From NCBI GenBank assembly GCA_964436815.1, contig CAYTER010000006.1, positions 1 through 64,000 on the forward strand: DNA of 64,000 bases, in the 5' to 3' direction. Numbering within the stretch: the stretch's first letter is position 1; every line of letters starts with the position of its first letter. This document shows, piece after piece, positions 8,197 through 15,829 of the stretch. A program made the position numbers and the translations under genes. The DNA comes from UBA993 sp964436815 (lineage in GTDB: Bacteria > Bacillota > Dethiobacteria > DTU022). Under the pieces are notes generated by a model. That model did not search any database and was not told where the DNA came from. It saw only the letters and a list, made by a program, of their open reading frames with translations.

Positions 8197-8943
8197 ATGG
8201 AAAAAATATTGCGGAAAATTATCGAGATTGATGAAGAAAAGTGTGACGGCTGTGGTCTATGTGTTCCTTCTTGCGCCGAAGGGGCACTGCAGATTGTTGA
8301 CGGGAAAGCAAGGCTGGTCAAAGAAATCTATTGTGACGGCCTGGGAAATTGTTTAGGCGAATGTCCCCAGGGAGCCATTGCTATTATTGAAAGAGAAGCG
8401 GATCCTTTTGATGAAAAAGCAGTAGAAGAGCACCTTGAAAAGCTGGAAAATACTGCAGTGCCGGTTGAAGAAGAGGGCGAGTGCAGTGTTTGTTGTGGAA
8501 GCGCAGTGGTTCAGGATTTAAAACCTCCTGCCGGAACGGTACACTATACAGATTCTGCCGGTAACAGTTATGAGCCGGAAGCTGAACTCAGCCACTGGCC
8601 GGTGCAGCTGCACCTGGTTAATCCGCAGTCTAAATTTTTACAGGGAGCCGATTTGCTGATTGCTGCAGACTGTGTACCTTTTGCCTATGCAGATTTTCAC
8701 CGGAAATTCTTAGCAGGGAGATCGCTCGTGATCGGTTGTCCTAAACTTGATGATGTGGGGGCCTATCACCAGAAGTTGGTCCAGATTTTTAAAAATAACA
8801 AGCTCAATAGTATCACTCTTGTTCATATGGAAGTTGGCTGCTGCTTTGGTATCTCACGCCTGGTAAAGTCTGCCCTGGCCGAAGCAAATGTGAACACTCC
8901 TCTTGCAGAAGTGATCATCGGGGTTGACGGAACTGTAAAATAG
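8197..8943 (+). CDS. 4Fe-4S ferredoxin-domain protein with conserved C-terminal domain
   Basis: The 248 residues begin with a two-cluster ferredoxin domain. One motif is CDGCGLCVPSC; the second is atypical (CDGLGNCLGECP). A linker with CSVCCG follows, then a C-terminal domain of about 110 residues with conserved Cys (AADCVPF, IGCPKLDD, GCCFGI). Such proteins occur next to hybrid-cluster-protein and Rrf2-type genes in anaerobes. It probably passes electrons or binds further metal; the partner is not known. It is co-transcribed with the zinc-ribbon protein 53 bases upstream and has GGAGG before its ATG. Confidence 0.7.
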   Translation: MEKILRKIIEIDEEKCDGCGLCVPSCAEGALQIVDGKARLVKEIYCDGLGNCLGECPQGAIAIIEREADPFDEKAVEEHLEKLENTAVPVEEEGECSVCCGSAVVQDLKPPAGTVHYTDSAGNSYEPEAELSHWPVQLHLVNPQSKFLQGADLLIAADCVPFAYADFHRKFLAGRSLVIGCPKLDDVGAYHQKLVQIFKNNKLNSITLVHMEVGCCFGISRLVKSALAEANVNTPLAEVIIGVDGTVK

Positions 8944-8984
8944 AAGATTATTTAAGAAGCATTATTATAATTGCGGCTGTCGGA

Positions 8985-9398
8985 TTAACACTCAACGACA
9001 GCCGCTTCCGCCATATCTTTAACAGTCGCATCTTCAAGGACTTTCAACATTTCCTGCTGAGCTTTTGACCAGATACCACGTAAAGAACAGTGAGACTGAT
9101 CACGACAGGGTGTACTGCTGAAAAGGCAGCGTGTAATACCAATCGGACCATCAACCGCCTCAATTATTTGCCTTAGGTTTATAGCCTGTGGATCTTTTAT
9201 CAGCTGAATACCACCGGCAGGGCCGCGGGTTCCGCTGGTCCAGCCTGCATCCTTCAGGACAGCTAAAAGCTGAACCACTAAATTTACCGGGATTGAGCGT
9301 CGTGCTGCAATCTCTTTGCTTGTTACCGTAGTACCCGGCGGATGAGAAGCTAACTCAGTCAGGATGATTACGGCGTATTCTGCTTTTTTGGTGATCAT
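8985..9398 (-). CDS. Rrf2-family Fe-S transcription regulator
   Basis: A winged-helix regulator of the IscR/NsrR/CymR family, 137 residues from ATG 9398. The recognition helix segment has the typical SIPVNLVVQLL and the wing GTRGPAGG. Three cysteines (about residues 91, 98 and 104, in CLFSSTPCRDQSHC) form the usual Fe-S ligand set, so it probably senses Fe-S status, nitric oxide or oxygen. A GTG at 9413 is in frame but overlaps the GGAG ribosome site, so ATG 9398 is preferred. It converges on the operon at 7553-8943 and shares an operator sequence with it, as well as having one in front of itself. Confidence 0.85.
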   Translation of the reverse strand: MITKKAEYAVIILTELASHPPGTTVTSKEIAARRSIPVNLVVQLLAVLKDAGWTSGTRGPAGGIQLIKDPQAINLRQIIEAVDGPIGITRCLFSSTPCRDQSHCSLRGIWSKAQQEMLKVLEDATVKDMAEAAVVEC

Positions 9399-9416
9399 GA
9401 TTAGATTCTCCACTTA

Positions 9417-9439
9417 AATATAACTAATATGGTTATATT
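9417..9439. promoter_or_regulatory. Rrf2 autoregulatory operator (inverted repeat)
   Basis: This is a perfect 8-7-8 inverted repeat, AATATAAC-7-GTTATATT, about 20 bases upstream of the Rrf2 start. The left 12 bases are identical to 7508-7519 at the neighbouring operon promoter. Confidence 0.65.
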
Positions 9440-9583
9440 ATAAGACATCCTCCCCTACCGGTCAATGAAAAACCGTTAGCGAATAAAGCATGATACATAA
9501 TGCAAGATAATTGCAATCTTTGAAAAAGTGTCCGAATAGCAGTATAATTAATACAAGAGCACTATTTAGATGAGGGGATTGCC

Positions 9584-10936
9584 ATGAAAAATAATGCAAG
9601 CTTTAAGTTGAATATATTGCTGATAATCTTTTTATTGCTATTTGTTTTAACCGGACCGGTTGTACCAACTGTTTTAGCGGCCACGCAGCCGGTCTATGTG
9701 GTAGAACTTGACGGTGCTGTTACTGCGGGTTTAAACAGCTATTTGCAGAGACAGGTTGAAAACGCTTTAGCCGAAGAAGCCCAACTATTTGTGCTGGTCA
9801 TGTCTACACCGGGCGGACTGGTTGATGCTACCCTGCAGATCAATCAGCTATTTCTAAATGCCCGGCTTCCTGTAGCCGTCATAGTCGCACCATCAGGTGC
9901 AATTGCCGGGTCGGCAGGAGCTTTTATTCTAATTTCAGCTGATCTGGCAGTAATGGCGCCTGGAACTACTGTCGGCGCGGCACAGCCAATTGCCTTTTCG
10001 CCGGAGGGGGCCGAATCAGCAGATGAAAAAACCATTAATTTTTATGCCGGCCACCTGCGCAGTATCGCAAGAGAGAAGGGTCGTCCGGAATTAATTGCTG
10101 AACGGTTTGTTACTGAAAACCTGACCATTGATGCCCGGGAAGCTTTAGAGGTCGGAATTATTGATTACATTGCTGCCGATCTGCAGGAGTTGCTGATCAT
10201 CATTGATGGTGTGCAGGTTGAGAAGCAGGGGCGGATTTACAGCCTTGAAACGGCTGGTGCTTCCATTATGAGCGAAGATATGAATCTCAGGGAGCGTATG
10301 CAGAATTGGCTAAGCGATCCCCAAATTGCGTTTCTGGTTTTGATCATCGGATTTCTGGGAATCTATTTTGGCCTTAATGCCCCGGGGACTATTGTGCCGG
10401 AAGTGAGCGGTCTGATCCTGGTTATTCTGGGTATTTACGGGATCGGTCTTTTTGATACCAATACCACCGGCATAGTTTTACTGATTGTTGGATTGGGCTT
10501 GATTATAGCCGAACTCTTTACTGCCGGGTTTGGCATACTAGGCATAGGAGGTGCTTTGTCGATGGTTGCCGGAGCTGTATTGCTGCCAATGGAACCGTTA
10601 ATGGCCAGGGAATGGTACAGTACTTTTTTGATTACAGTTGTCGGAACTGTTCTCGGGCTGCTGATCATTCTCATTTTTATTATTCAGCGTGTTATTGACA
10701 GCCGCCGCCGGTTTAGTGACGGCAGCGCATATTTCAATGCTCCTCTTAAAGGTGTTGTAGTCAGTGAAATAAACCCGGAAGGAGCAATCAAGGCCAGGGG
10801 GGAACTTTGGAAAGCAAGAAGCGCTGAAGGGACTGTTATTCCCGTCGGAACTGAGGTTGAAATTGTCCGCGCCGATACGTTAATGCTTTGGGTCAAGCCA
10901 TCCGGGGCGGATGTTGAAGTTTTAACGAAGGAATAA
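9584..10936 (+). CDS. NfeD-family membrane serine protease (ClpP-class)
   Basis: A long NfeD protein of 450 residues. A signal peptide at residues 1-32 is followed by a periplasmic-type ClpP-fold protease domain (about 35-230) with a likely nucleophile Ser in the PSGAIAGSAGAF block and GTTVGAAQPI. Four to five membrane spans follow (about 245-370), then a C-terminal NfeD OB-fold domain (390-450). The archaeal relative cleaves the C terminus of a stomatin, and here a stomatin-like gene follows after 29 bases, so the pair probably works together at the membrane. Confidence 0.88.
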   Translation: MKNNASFKLNILLIIFLLLFVLTGPVVPTVLAATQPVYVVELDGAVTAGLNSYLQRQVENALAEEAQLFVLVMSTPGGLVDATLQINQLFLNARLPVAVIVAPSGAIAGSAGAFILISADLAVMAPGTTVGAAQPIAFSPEGAESADEKTINFYAGHLRSIAREKGRPELIAERFVTENLTIDAREALEVGIIDYIAADLQELLIIIDGVQVEKQGRIYSLETAGASIMSEDMNLRERMQNWLSDPQIAFLVLIIGFLGIYFGLNAPGTIVPEVSGLILVILGIYGIGLFDTNTTGIVLLIVGLGLIIAELFTAGFGILGIGGALSMVAGAVLLPMEPLMAREWYSTFLITVVGTVLGLLIILIFIIQRVIDSRRRFSDGSAYFNAPLKGVVVSEINPEGAIKARGELWKARSAEGTVIPVGTEVEIVRADTLMLWVKPSGADVEVLTKE

Positions 10937-10965
10937 TGTTTTCAAATTAAAAGGAGGGACTTACG

Positions 10966-11754
10966 ATGTTAGATCTTATTTTTAGCGGCGGTTTACTGGT
11001 ACCTATTATTATAATTTTAGTTTTCTTTGTGACTTCAGCTTTAAAAGTAGTTCGCGAGTACGAAAGGCTGGTTGTTTTTCGCCTCGGTCGTCTGATTGGG
11101 GAAAAAGGCCCGGGCCTTGTGTTTGTAATCCCGATCATCGATCGTTTTGTCCGCATCTCGCTGCGGATTATAACGCTGGATGTTCCTACGCAGGAAGTGA
11201 TCACCAGGGATAACGTTACCACTAATGTAAATGCGGTTGTATATTACAGGGTAGTTGATCCTAACCGGGCGGTAAACAATGTTGAGGAATACAAAATGGC
11301 GACTGCACAACTGGCTCAAACTACACTTAGAAGTGTCGCCGGGCAGGCTGAACTGGACGAACTGCTTTCGGAAAGAGATAAGCTGAATCTAAAAATTCAG
11401 AGTATCTTAGATGAGGCTACCGATCCATGGGGAATTAAAGTAACGGCTGTAGAAATTAAAGACGTTGGTATTCCCGAAGCTCTCCAAAAAGCAATCTCCA
11501 GGCAGGCTACTGCTGAGCGGGAAAGGCGGGCAGTCATCGTCCAGGCTGAGGGCGAAAAGGAAGCAGCCGGGAAAATTGCCGAAGCGGCGAAGATCCTTAA
11601 CGCTGAAGAAGGCGGTTTTTATGTCCGTTTATTACGCACTCTGCCTGAGATAGCCAGTCAGCAGGGTTCGGTTATCGCTTTTCCGCTGCCCATTGAGTTG
11701 AGACACTTGTTGCCATTAGCTGGAGATGCAAAATCGGAAAAAGATAAAAAATAA
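10966..11754 (+). CDS. Slipin/stomatin (SPFH) membrane protein
   Basis: The 262-residue SPFH-domain protein has one N-terminal hydrophobic segment (residues 4-25), then the band-7 domain (VREYERLVVFRLGR onward) and a charged helical region with many Ala and Glu (about 165-215). It is probably an oligomeric scaffold at the inner face of the membrane and the substrate or partner of the NfeD protease encoded just upstream. It has a GGAGGG ribosome site and the length is typical. Confidence 0.92.
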   Translation: MLDLIFSGGLLVPIIIILVFFVTSALKVVREYERLVVFRLGRLIGEKGPGLVFVIPIIDRFVRISLRIITLDVPTQEVITRDNVTTNVNAVVYYRVVDPNRAVNNVEEYKMATAQLAQTTLRSVAGQAELDELLSERDKLNLKIQSILDEATDPWGIKVTAVEIKDVGIPEALQKAISRQATAERERRAVIVQAEGEKEAAGKIAEAAKILNAEEGGFYVRLLRTLPEIASQQGSVIAFPLPIELRHLLPLAGDAKSEKDKK

Positions 11755-11775
11755 TCTTTAAGGCTGAAGAACACA

Positions 11776-12705
11776 ATGAATATATCAGGCCGGCCGATTA
11801 ATATACCCTACAATACGGCGTTTGTTGTCAATCCGACCAGCGGCGCAGGAAATGCAGGGAAGGTATGGCCGCAAATTGCCGAACTGTTGGATTACTCCGG
11901 ACAACGATACAAGGTTTATTTTACCCGCTTTCATGGGGATGGTAGTAATCTGGCTGCAAAGGCAGTGCGAGAAGGGGCTGAGCTTGTTGTTGCCGTTGGC
12001 GGAGACGGAACGCTGAGGGAAGTTGTTAATGGCATCGAGCCCGATCAAACTGTCTTTGCAGTGATACCTCTTGGAACAGGAAATGGATTCAGACGTGGTT
12101 GCGGTCTGCCGGGGCAGTGGCAAAGTGCTTTATATGGCCTGGGACAGTGGCAGCCTCGGAAAATCGATCTTGGAGTGATCAATGGATCATACTTTTTGAA
12201 TGTTGCTGGAATTGGTTTTGATGCGGCAGTAGCCGAAATGGCATCCGACAAGTACAGGAAAGTTAAAGGTTATACTGCTTACCTGATGGCCTTCTTTGAT
12301 GAATTGCAGCATTTTGATCATTTTAGTGCAAAAATAGCAGGCCAAGAGTGGGAAGCGCTACAGCATGACGCCCTGTTGATCCTGGCAGCCAATGGGCCTT
12401 ACTATGGAGCAGGATTTAAGATCGCACCCGATGCCGCCATTGATGATGGTAAACTTGATCTGATCATTATTCGCAAACTCAATAATCCTGAGACGACTTT
12501 ACTGGCCTTTCAGGCTATGGTTGGGAGACATCTTAACCACCAGGCAGTTATCTCAGCCAAAGTAAAAGAGGTTCATATCGAAGCAGATCACCAGGTTCCT
12601 CTGCACATCGATGGAGAGATTACCGGTAAGCTCCCGGTGCAGATAAGTGTCAAGGCCGGTGCGTTAAGGATTATTGCGCCGACGGAAACAAAGGATGACC
12701 GGTAA
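11776..12705 (+). CDS. Diacylglycerol kinase-like lipid kinase (YegS/DagK family)
   Basis: It phosphorylates a lipid alcohol such as diacylglycerol. The 309 residues have the DAGK catalytic domain with NPTSGAG near the start, GGDGTLREVVNG for nucleotide binding and PLGTGNGF. The more common GTGNDFAR here reads GTGNGFRR. The C-terminal beta-sandwich ends with the usual GEITGKLPVQI-type strand. It is 21 bases after the slipin gene and may belong to that membrane-maintenance operon. Confidence 0.85.
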   Translation: MNISGRPINIPYNTAFVVNPTSGAGNAGKVWPQIAELLDYSGQRYKVYFTRFHGDGSNLAAKAVREGAELVVAVGGDGTLREVVNGIEPDQTVFAVIPLGTGNGFRRGCGLPGQWQSALYGLGQWQPRKIDLGVINGSYFLNVAGIGFDAAVAEMASDKYRKVKGYTAYLMAFFDELQHFDHFSAKIAGQEWEALQHDALLILAANGPYYGAGFKIAPDAAIDDGKLDLIIIRKLNNPETTLLAFQAMVGRHLNHQAVISAKVKEVHIEADHQVPLHIDGEITGKLPVQISVKAGALRIIAPTETKDDR

Positions 12706-12724
12706 CTATTTTTACTGCAGCTAC

Positions 12725-12753
12725 TTGATAAGCGCTTTCAGAGTCGGTATAAT
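12725..12753 (+). promoter_or_regulatory. Promoter of tRNA-Leu
   Basis: TTGATA at 12725-12730 and TATAAT at 12748-12753 have a 17-base spacer. The tRNA starts 19 bases after the -10 box. Confidence 0.75.
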
Positions 12754-12772
12754 AACAAGGCGGGCCAATCTT

Positions 12773-12859
12773 GCGAGCGTGGCGGAACGGCAGACGCGCT
12801 AGGTTCAGGACCTAGTGGGCTTAACGCCCGTGGAGGTTCAAGTCCTCTCGCTCGCACCA
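12773..12859 (+). tRNA. tRNA-Leu (anticodon CAG)
   Basis: The 87-base cloverleaf has acceptor strand GCGAGCG pairing with CGCTCGC, anticodon stem CTAGG/CCTAG with loop TTCAGGA (anticodon CAG), a long class II variable arm (TGGGCTTAACGCCCG) and encoded CCA at 12857-12859. Confidence 0.95.
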
Positions 12860-12864
12860 TAATA

Positions 12865-12895
12865 TTAAGGCGTCCTCTGTAATAGGGCGCCTTAA
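12865..12895 (+). terminator. Terminator after tRNA-Leu
   Basis: A 12-bp stem (TTAAGGCGTCCT with AGGGCGCCTTAA, one G-T pair) closes a 7-base loop, followed by TTATT. It begins 5 bases after the tRNA. Confidence 0.8.
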
Positions 12896-12938
12896 TTATT
12901 GCTTAAAGGTCAAATCTGGTTTGTTGATTACTCTGTGA

Positions 12939-13811
12939 TCAAGATTTTTTAGATAACCCATGCAAGACTAGACTATAAACCGTTTCCAGAACTTGGTCAG
13001 GGCCATACTTCGCATCTAAAATATCCCTGTAGGAGAAAGTTTCAAGCAGTGAAATAAGGGCGAAACTGGCAATTTCACTGTTAACCGGCCTGAAATCACC
13101 CCTGACTATACCCCTCTCCAGATCTTTAGCCAGTGGATCGACCCAGGCCTTTCTCAAGATTTCTTCTGCCCGCAAACGCTCTTCAATATCATCCTGACGC
13201 AGTGAATCCTTCAGCAAATTGATTGATGTTAAAACCCTGCTGGAGTGAGCATGACCGGCTTTCCAACGTTTTTCAAGACGCCCCGTCGGTGTTTTCTCCC
13301 GGCGGATGCTATCAAGCGCTCGCTTGGAAAAAGCATCAAAGATACTGCTAAGACAGGTTATGTACAGATCTTTTTTATTCTTAAAATAATAGTAGAATGA
13401 GGGTTTTGTAATTCCTACGCTGTCCATAATTTCAGCGATGGTAGTTTGACTGTAGCCTTTCCGGAGAAATATTTGCGAAGCCTTCTGAATGATTTGTTCC
13501 CTGGTTTTTGAATCCGAGTAGTTTCCGGTTTTTCTTTTCAGTTTTTGAACGGATGGCAATTTGGATTTTTGTTCCCAAAGGTTCGCTGCATGCGCCAGTG
13601 GAATTGCTTCTGCATTGCATTTTTTCAGAAATAACAGGCAGTCAAGATGCTGTTGACTATAATAAGCCTGATTTATGTTTTTATAGACTGGGGGATGAAG
13701 ATACTTCATCCTCAGGTAGTAATGAATCAGTTGCTTACTAATCCCTGATCTCTTCGCCAGCTCCCCAATTCTCATTACTTTATCGGATGCCGCTATTTCC
13801 ACGATCTTCAC
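12939..13811 (-). CDS. MerR-TetR hybrid transcription regulator
   Basis: Two DNA-binding domains lie in one chain of 290 residues. Residues about 12-78 match a MerR helix-turn-helix (MRIGELAKRSGIS, then HYYLR and YSQQHLDCLLFLKK). Residues about 103-150 match a TetR helix-turn-helix (QIIQKASQIFLRKGYSQTTI, ITKPSFYYYFKNK). The rest is an all-helical TetR-type ligand domain. It starts at GTG 13811. It is divergent from the CoA-pathway operon at 13994, so it probably controls that operon and itself in response to an acyl-CoA or related ligand (inference). Confidence 0.85.
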   Translation of the reverse strand: MKIVEIAASDKVMRIGELAKRSGISKQLIHYYLRMKYLHPPVYKNINQAYYSQQHLDCLLFLKKCNAEAIPLAHAANLWEQKSKLPSVQKLKRKTGNYSDSKTREQIIQKASQIFLRKGYSQTTIAEIMDSVGITKPSFYYYFKNKKDLYITCLSSIFDAFSKRALDSIRREKTPTGRLEKRWKAGHAHSSRVLTSINLLKDSLRQDDIEERLRAEEILRKAWVDPLAKDLERGIVRGDFRPVNSEIASFALISLLETFSYRDILDAKYGPDQVLETVYSLVLHGLSKKS

Positions 13812-13939
13812 CCCGCAGTACTGGCACAGAAATTTATATACTTATTATACGTTAACTAGACATATCCTTTATTTATGAGTAAAGATAAGGCCGCTTGTTA
13901 ATAATATTATCGAAATATATAGGTGATTAAAAATATTGA

Positions 13940-13980
13940 TTTAATGGGTTCAAAGCAATAGACTAAATATAACCATTAAA
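13940..13980. promoter_or_regulatory. Inverted repeat in the divergent regulator/SDR promoter region
   Basis: TTTAATGGGTT (13940-13950) and AACCATTAAA (13971-13980) are inverted copies with one extra G, 20 bases apart and ending 13 bases before the SDR start. It is a candidate operator of the MerR-TetR regulator or an mRNA leader hairpin; I cannot tell which. Confidence 0.4.
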
Positions 13981-13993
13981 CCAAGGGGGTACT

Positions 13994-14911
13994 ATGTTAA
14001 TGACAACCATTAAATTTGACGGTAAAGTAGCTGTAATCACCGGTGCCGGAGGCGGTCTCGGTAAAGCTTACGCCCTGCTGCTGGCATCGCGGGGAGCAAA
14101 AGTGGTGGTCAATGATCTCGGAGGGACATTTGACGGCAGCGGCTCTGACGCCACTCCGGCTCAACAGGTAGTTGATGAAATCAAAGCAGCCGGCGGTGAA
14201 GCGGTTGCCAATTACGACAGTGTGGCGGAATGGGACAGCGCACAAAATATTATTAATACAGCGATTAATCAGTATGGGCGGTTAGATATTCTGATCAACA
14301 ATGCTGGTATTCTGCGAGATAAAAGCCTTTTGAAAATGGAGCTGGAAGATTATAGGAAAATAATGTCAGTTCATCTTGACGGAACCTTTTACTGTACGAA
14401 AGCGGCGTTTGCAATTATGAAAGACCAGACCTATGGCCGGATTGTTTCGACTGCATCGGCTGCCGGCCTTTATGGCAACTTTGGCCAAACCAACTATGGG
14501 GCTGCGAAAATGGGCATTGCCGGGATGATGAACTGTGTTGCTCAGGAAGGGGCCCGCTACAACATAAAAGCTAATACGATAGTCCCGACTGCCGGCACCA
14601 GGCTGACCTTTACGGTAATGCCCGAAGATGTTATCGGAAAAGTTAAGCCGGATTATGTTGCGCCGGTCGTTGCCTGGCTTTGTTCGGAAGAATGTACGGA
14701 AACCGCAAAGATGATCAGCGCGGGCGGCGGCTATTTCAGCCGGGCTGCCGTAGTTGAAGGCCCCGGGGTAGTATTTGATTCGAACAAAGAGATCACGATC
14801 GAAATGATTGTAGATAACCTTGAACAAATTATGAACCTGGAAGGCGGAAAAGAATTTGCTTCAGCGATGGAGCAGGCTGGCACAGTTCTATCGAAAATGA
14901 GTATGAGCTAA
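13994..14911 (+). CDS. Short-chain 3-hydroxyacyl-CoA dehydrogenase (MFE-2/HSD17B4-like)
   Basis: It should oxidise (3R)-hydroxyacyl-CoA to 3-oxoacyl-CoA with NAD. The 305 residues have the TGAGGGLGKAYA cofactor loop, the NNAG motif, and a catalytic Ser plus Tyr-x3-Lys (YGAAK). The sequence resembles the dehydrogenase domain of peroxisomal multifunctional enzyme type 2, including VVNDLGG and a C-terminal extension. It is first in the operon; the next gene encodes the hydratase that is fused to it in eukaryotes. Confidence 0.88.
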   Translation: MLMTTIKFDGKVAVITGAGGGLGKAYALLLASRGAKVVVNDLGGTFDGSGSDATPAQQVVDEIKAAGGEAVANYDSVAEWDSAQNIINTAINQYGRLDILINNAGILRDKSLLKMELEDYRKIMSVHLDGTFYCTKAAFAIMKDQTYGRIVSTASAAGLYGNFGQTNYGAAKMGIAGMMNCVAQEGARYNIKANTIVPTAGTRLTFTVMPEDVIGKVKPDYVAPVVAWLCSEECTETAKMISAGGGYFSRAAVVEGPGVVFDSNKEITIEMIVDNLEQIMNLEGGKEFASAMEQAGTVLSKMSMS

Positions 14912-14960
14912 ATTGAATTAAAATTATAAAGTGAAATATAAATCAGAAAGGAGTTAAATT

Positions 14961-15806
14961 ATGCCGATCGATCCAAAGCTGGTTGGTAAAGAACTTCCTG
15001 CCTTAGAGTTTAATTATACTCAAAAAGATATCATGCTCTATGCTCTCGGTATCGGTGCAGGAGCAGATCCTGAAGACTTGAAATATGTTTATGAAAGTGA
15101 GCTGGCAGTAATCCCGACTTATGGGGTTATTCCGCCTTTTGGAGCATTATTTAGCATTGTTGGCATGGAAGGGATGGATTTTAATCTGGCCATGCTGCTT
15201 CACGGTGAACAGTACCTGGAGTTAAACAGGGAGATTCCAACTGCAGGAACACTGACTTCCTTTCCCAAAATTGCAGCGATTTATGATAAAGGAAAGGGAG
15301 CGCTGATTGAAATTGAAGTAGAGACCAAGAACAATAAAGGTGAAAAAGTATTTTTTAACCGGTTTAGCACATTTATCCGCGGTGAAGGCGGTTTCGGCGG
15401 AGAAAGGGGGCCTGAACCGGAATTCGATGCTCCTGACCGTAAGCCTGATCGAATAGCAGAAATGAAAACGCTACCCCAACAAGCACTGATCTACAGACTC
15501 TCCGGTGATTTTAACCCTCTGCATGCAGACCCTGGTTTTGCTGCAATGGGTGGTTTTGAAAAACCGATCTTGCACGGTCTCTGTACTTTTGGCTTCGCCG
15601 GCCGGGCAGTACTAAAAGAGTTTTGTCATAACGATCCGCAAAAATTCAAAGCGATTAAAGTTCGCTTTTCCCGGCATGTTTACCCCGGGGAAACGATTGT
15701 GACCGAAATGTGGCAGGAAAAGGATGACCAGATCATTATACGCTCAAAGACCGCCGAACGTGGAGAATATTGCCTTACTAATGCAGCGGTCTGGCTAAAC
15801 CAATAA
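14961..15806 (+). CDS. MaoC-type (R)-specific enoyl-CoA hydratase 2
   Basis: It hydrates trans-2-enoyl-CoA to (3R)-hydroxyacyl-CoA, or does the reverse. The 281-residue double hot-dog protein carries the hydratase 2 signature in the second half: RLSGDFNPLHADPGFA, with the catalytic Asp and His, followed by ILHGLCTFG. With the SDR upstream it rebuilds the (R)-branch of beta-oxidation as two separate proteins. Ribosome site AAAGGAG; 49 bases after the SDR. Confidence 0.9.
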   Translation: MPIDPKLVGKELPALEFNYTQKDIMLYALGIGAGADPEDLKYVYESELAVIPTYGVIPPFGALFSIVGMEGMDFNLAMLLHGEQYLELNREIPTAGTLTSFPKIAAIYDKGKGALIEIEVETKNNKGEKVFFNRFSTFIRGEGGFGGERGPEPEFDAPDRKPDRIAEMKTLPQQALIYRLSGDFNPLHADPGFAAMGGFEKPILHGLCTFGFAGRAVLKEFCHNDPQKFKAIKVRFSRHVYPGETIVTEMWQEKDDQIIIRSKTAERGEYCLTNAAVWLNQ

Positions 15807-15829
15807 ACTGATAAAGGGGTGAACAAAGG

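Noticed and set aside
14366..14827. Open frame of 153 codons antisense to the SDR gene
   Set aside because: The plus-strand protein has intact cofactor and catalytic motifs throughout; the antisense product is composition-driven.
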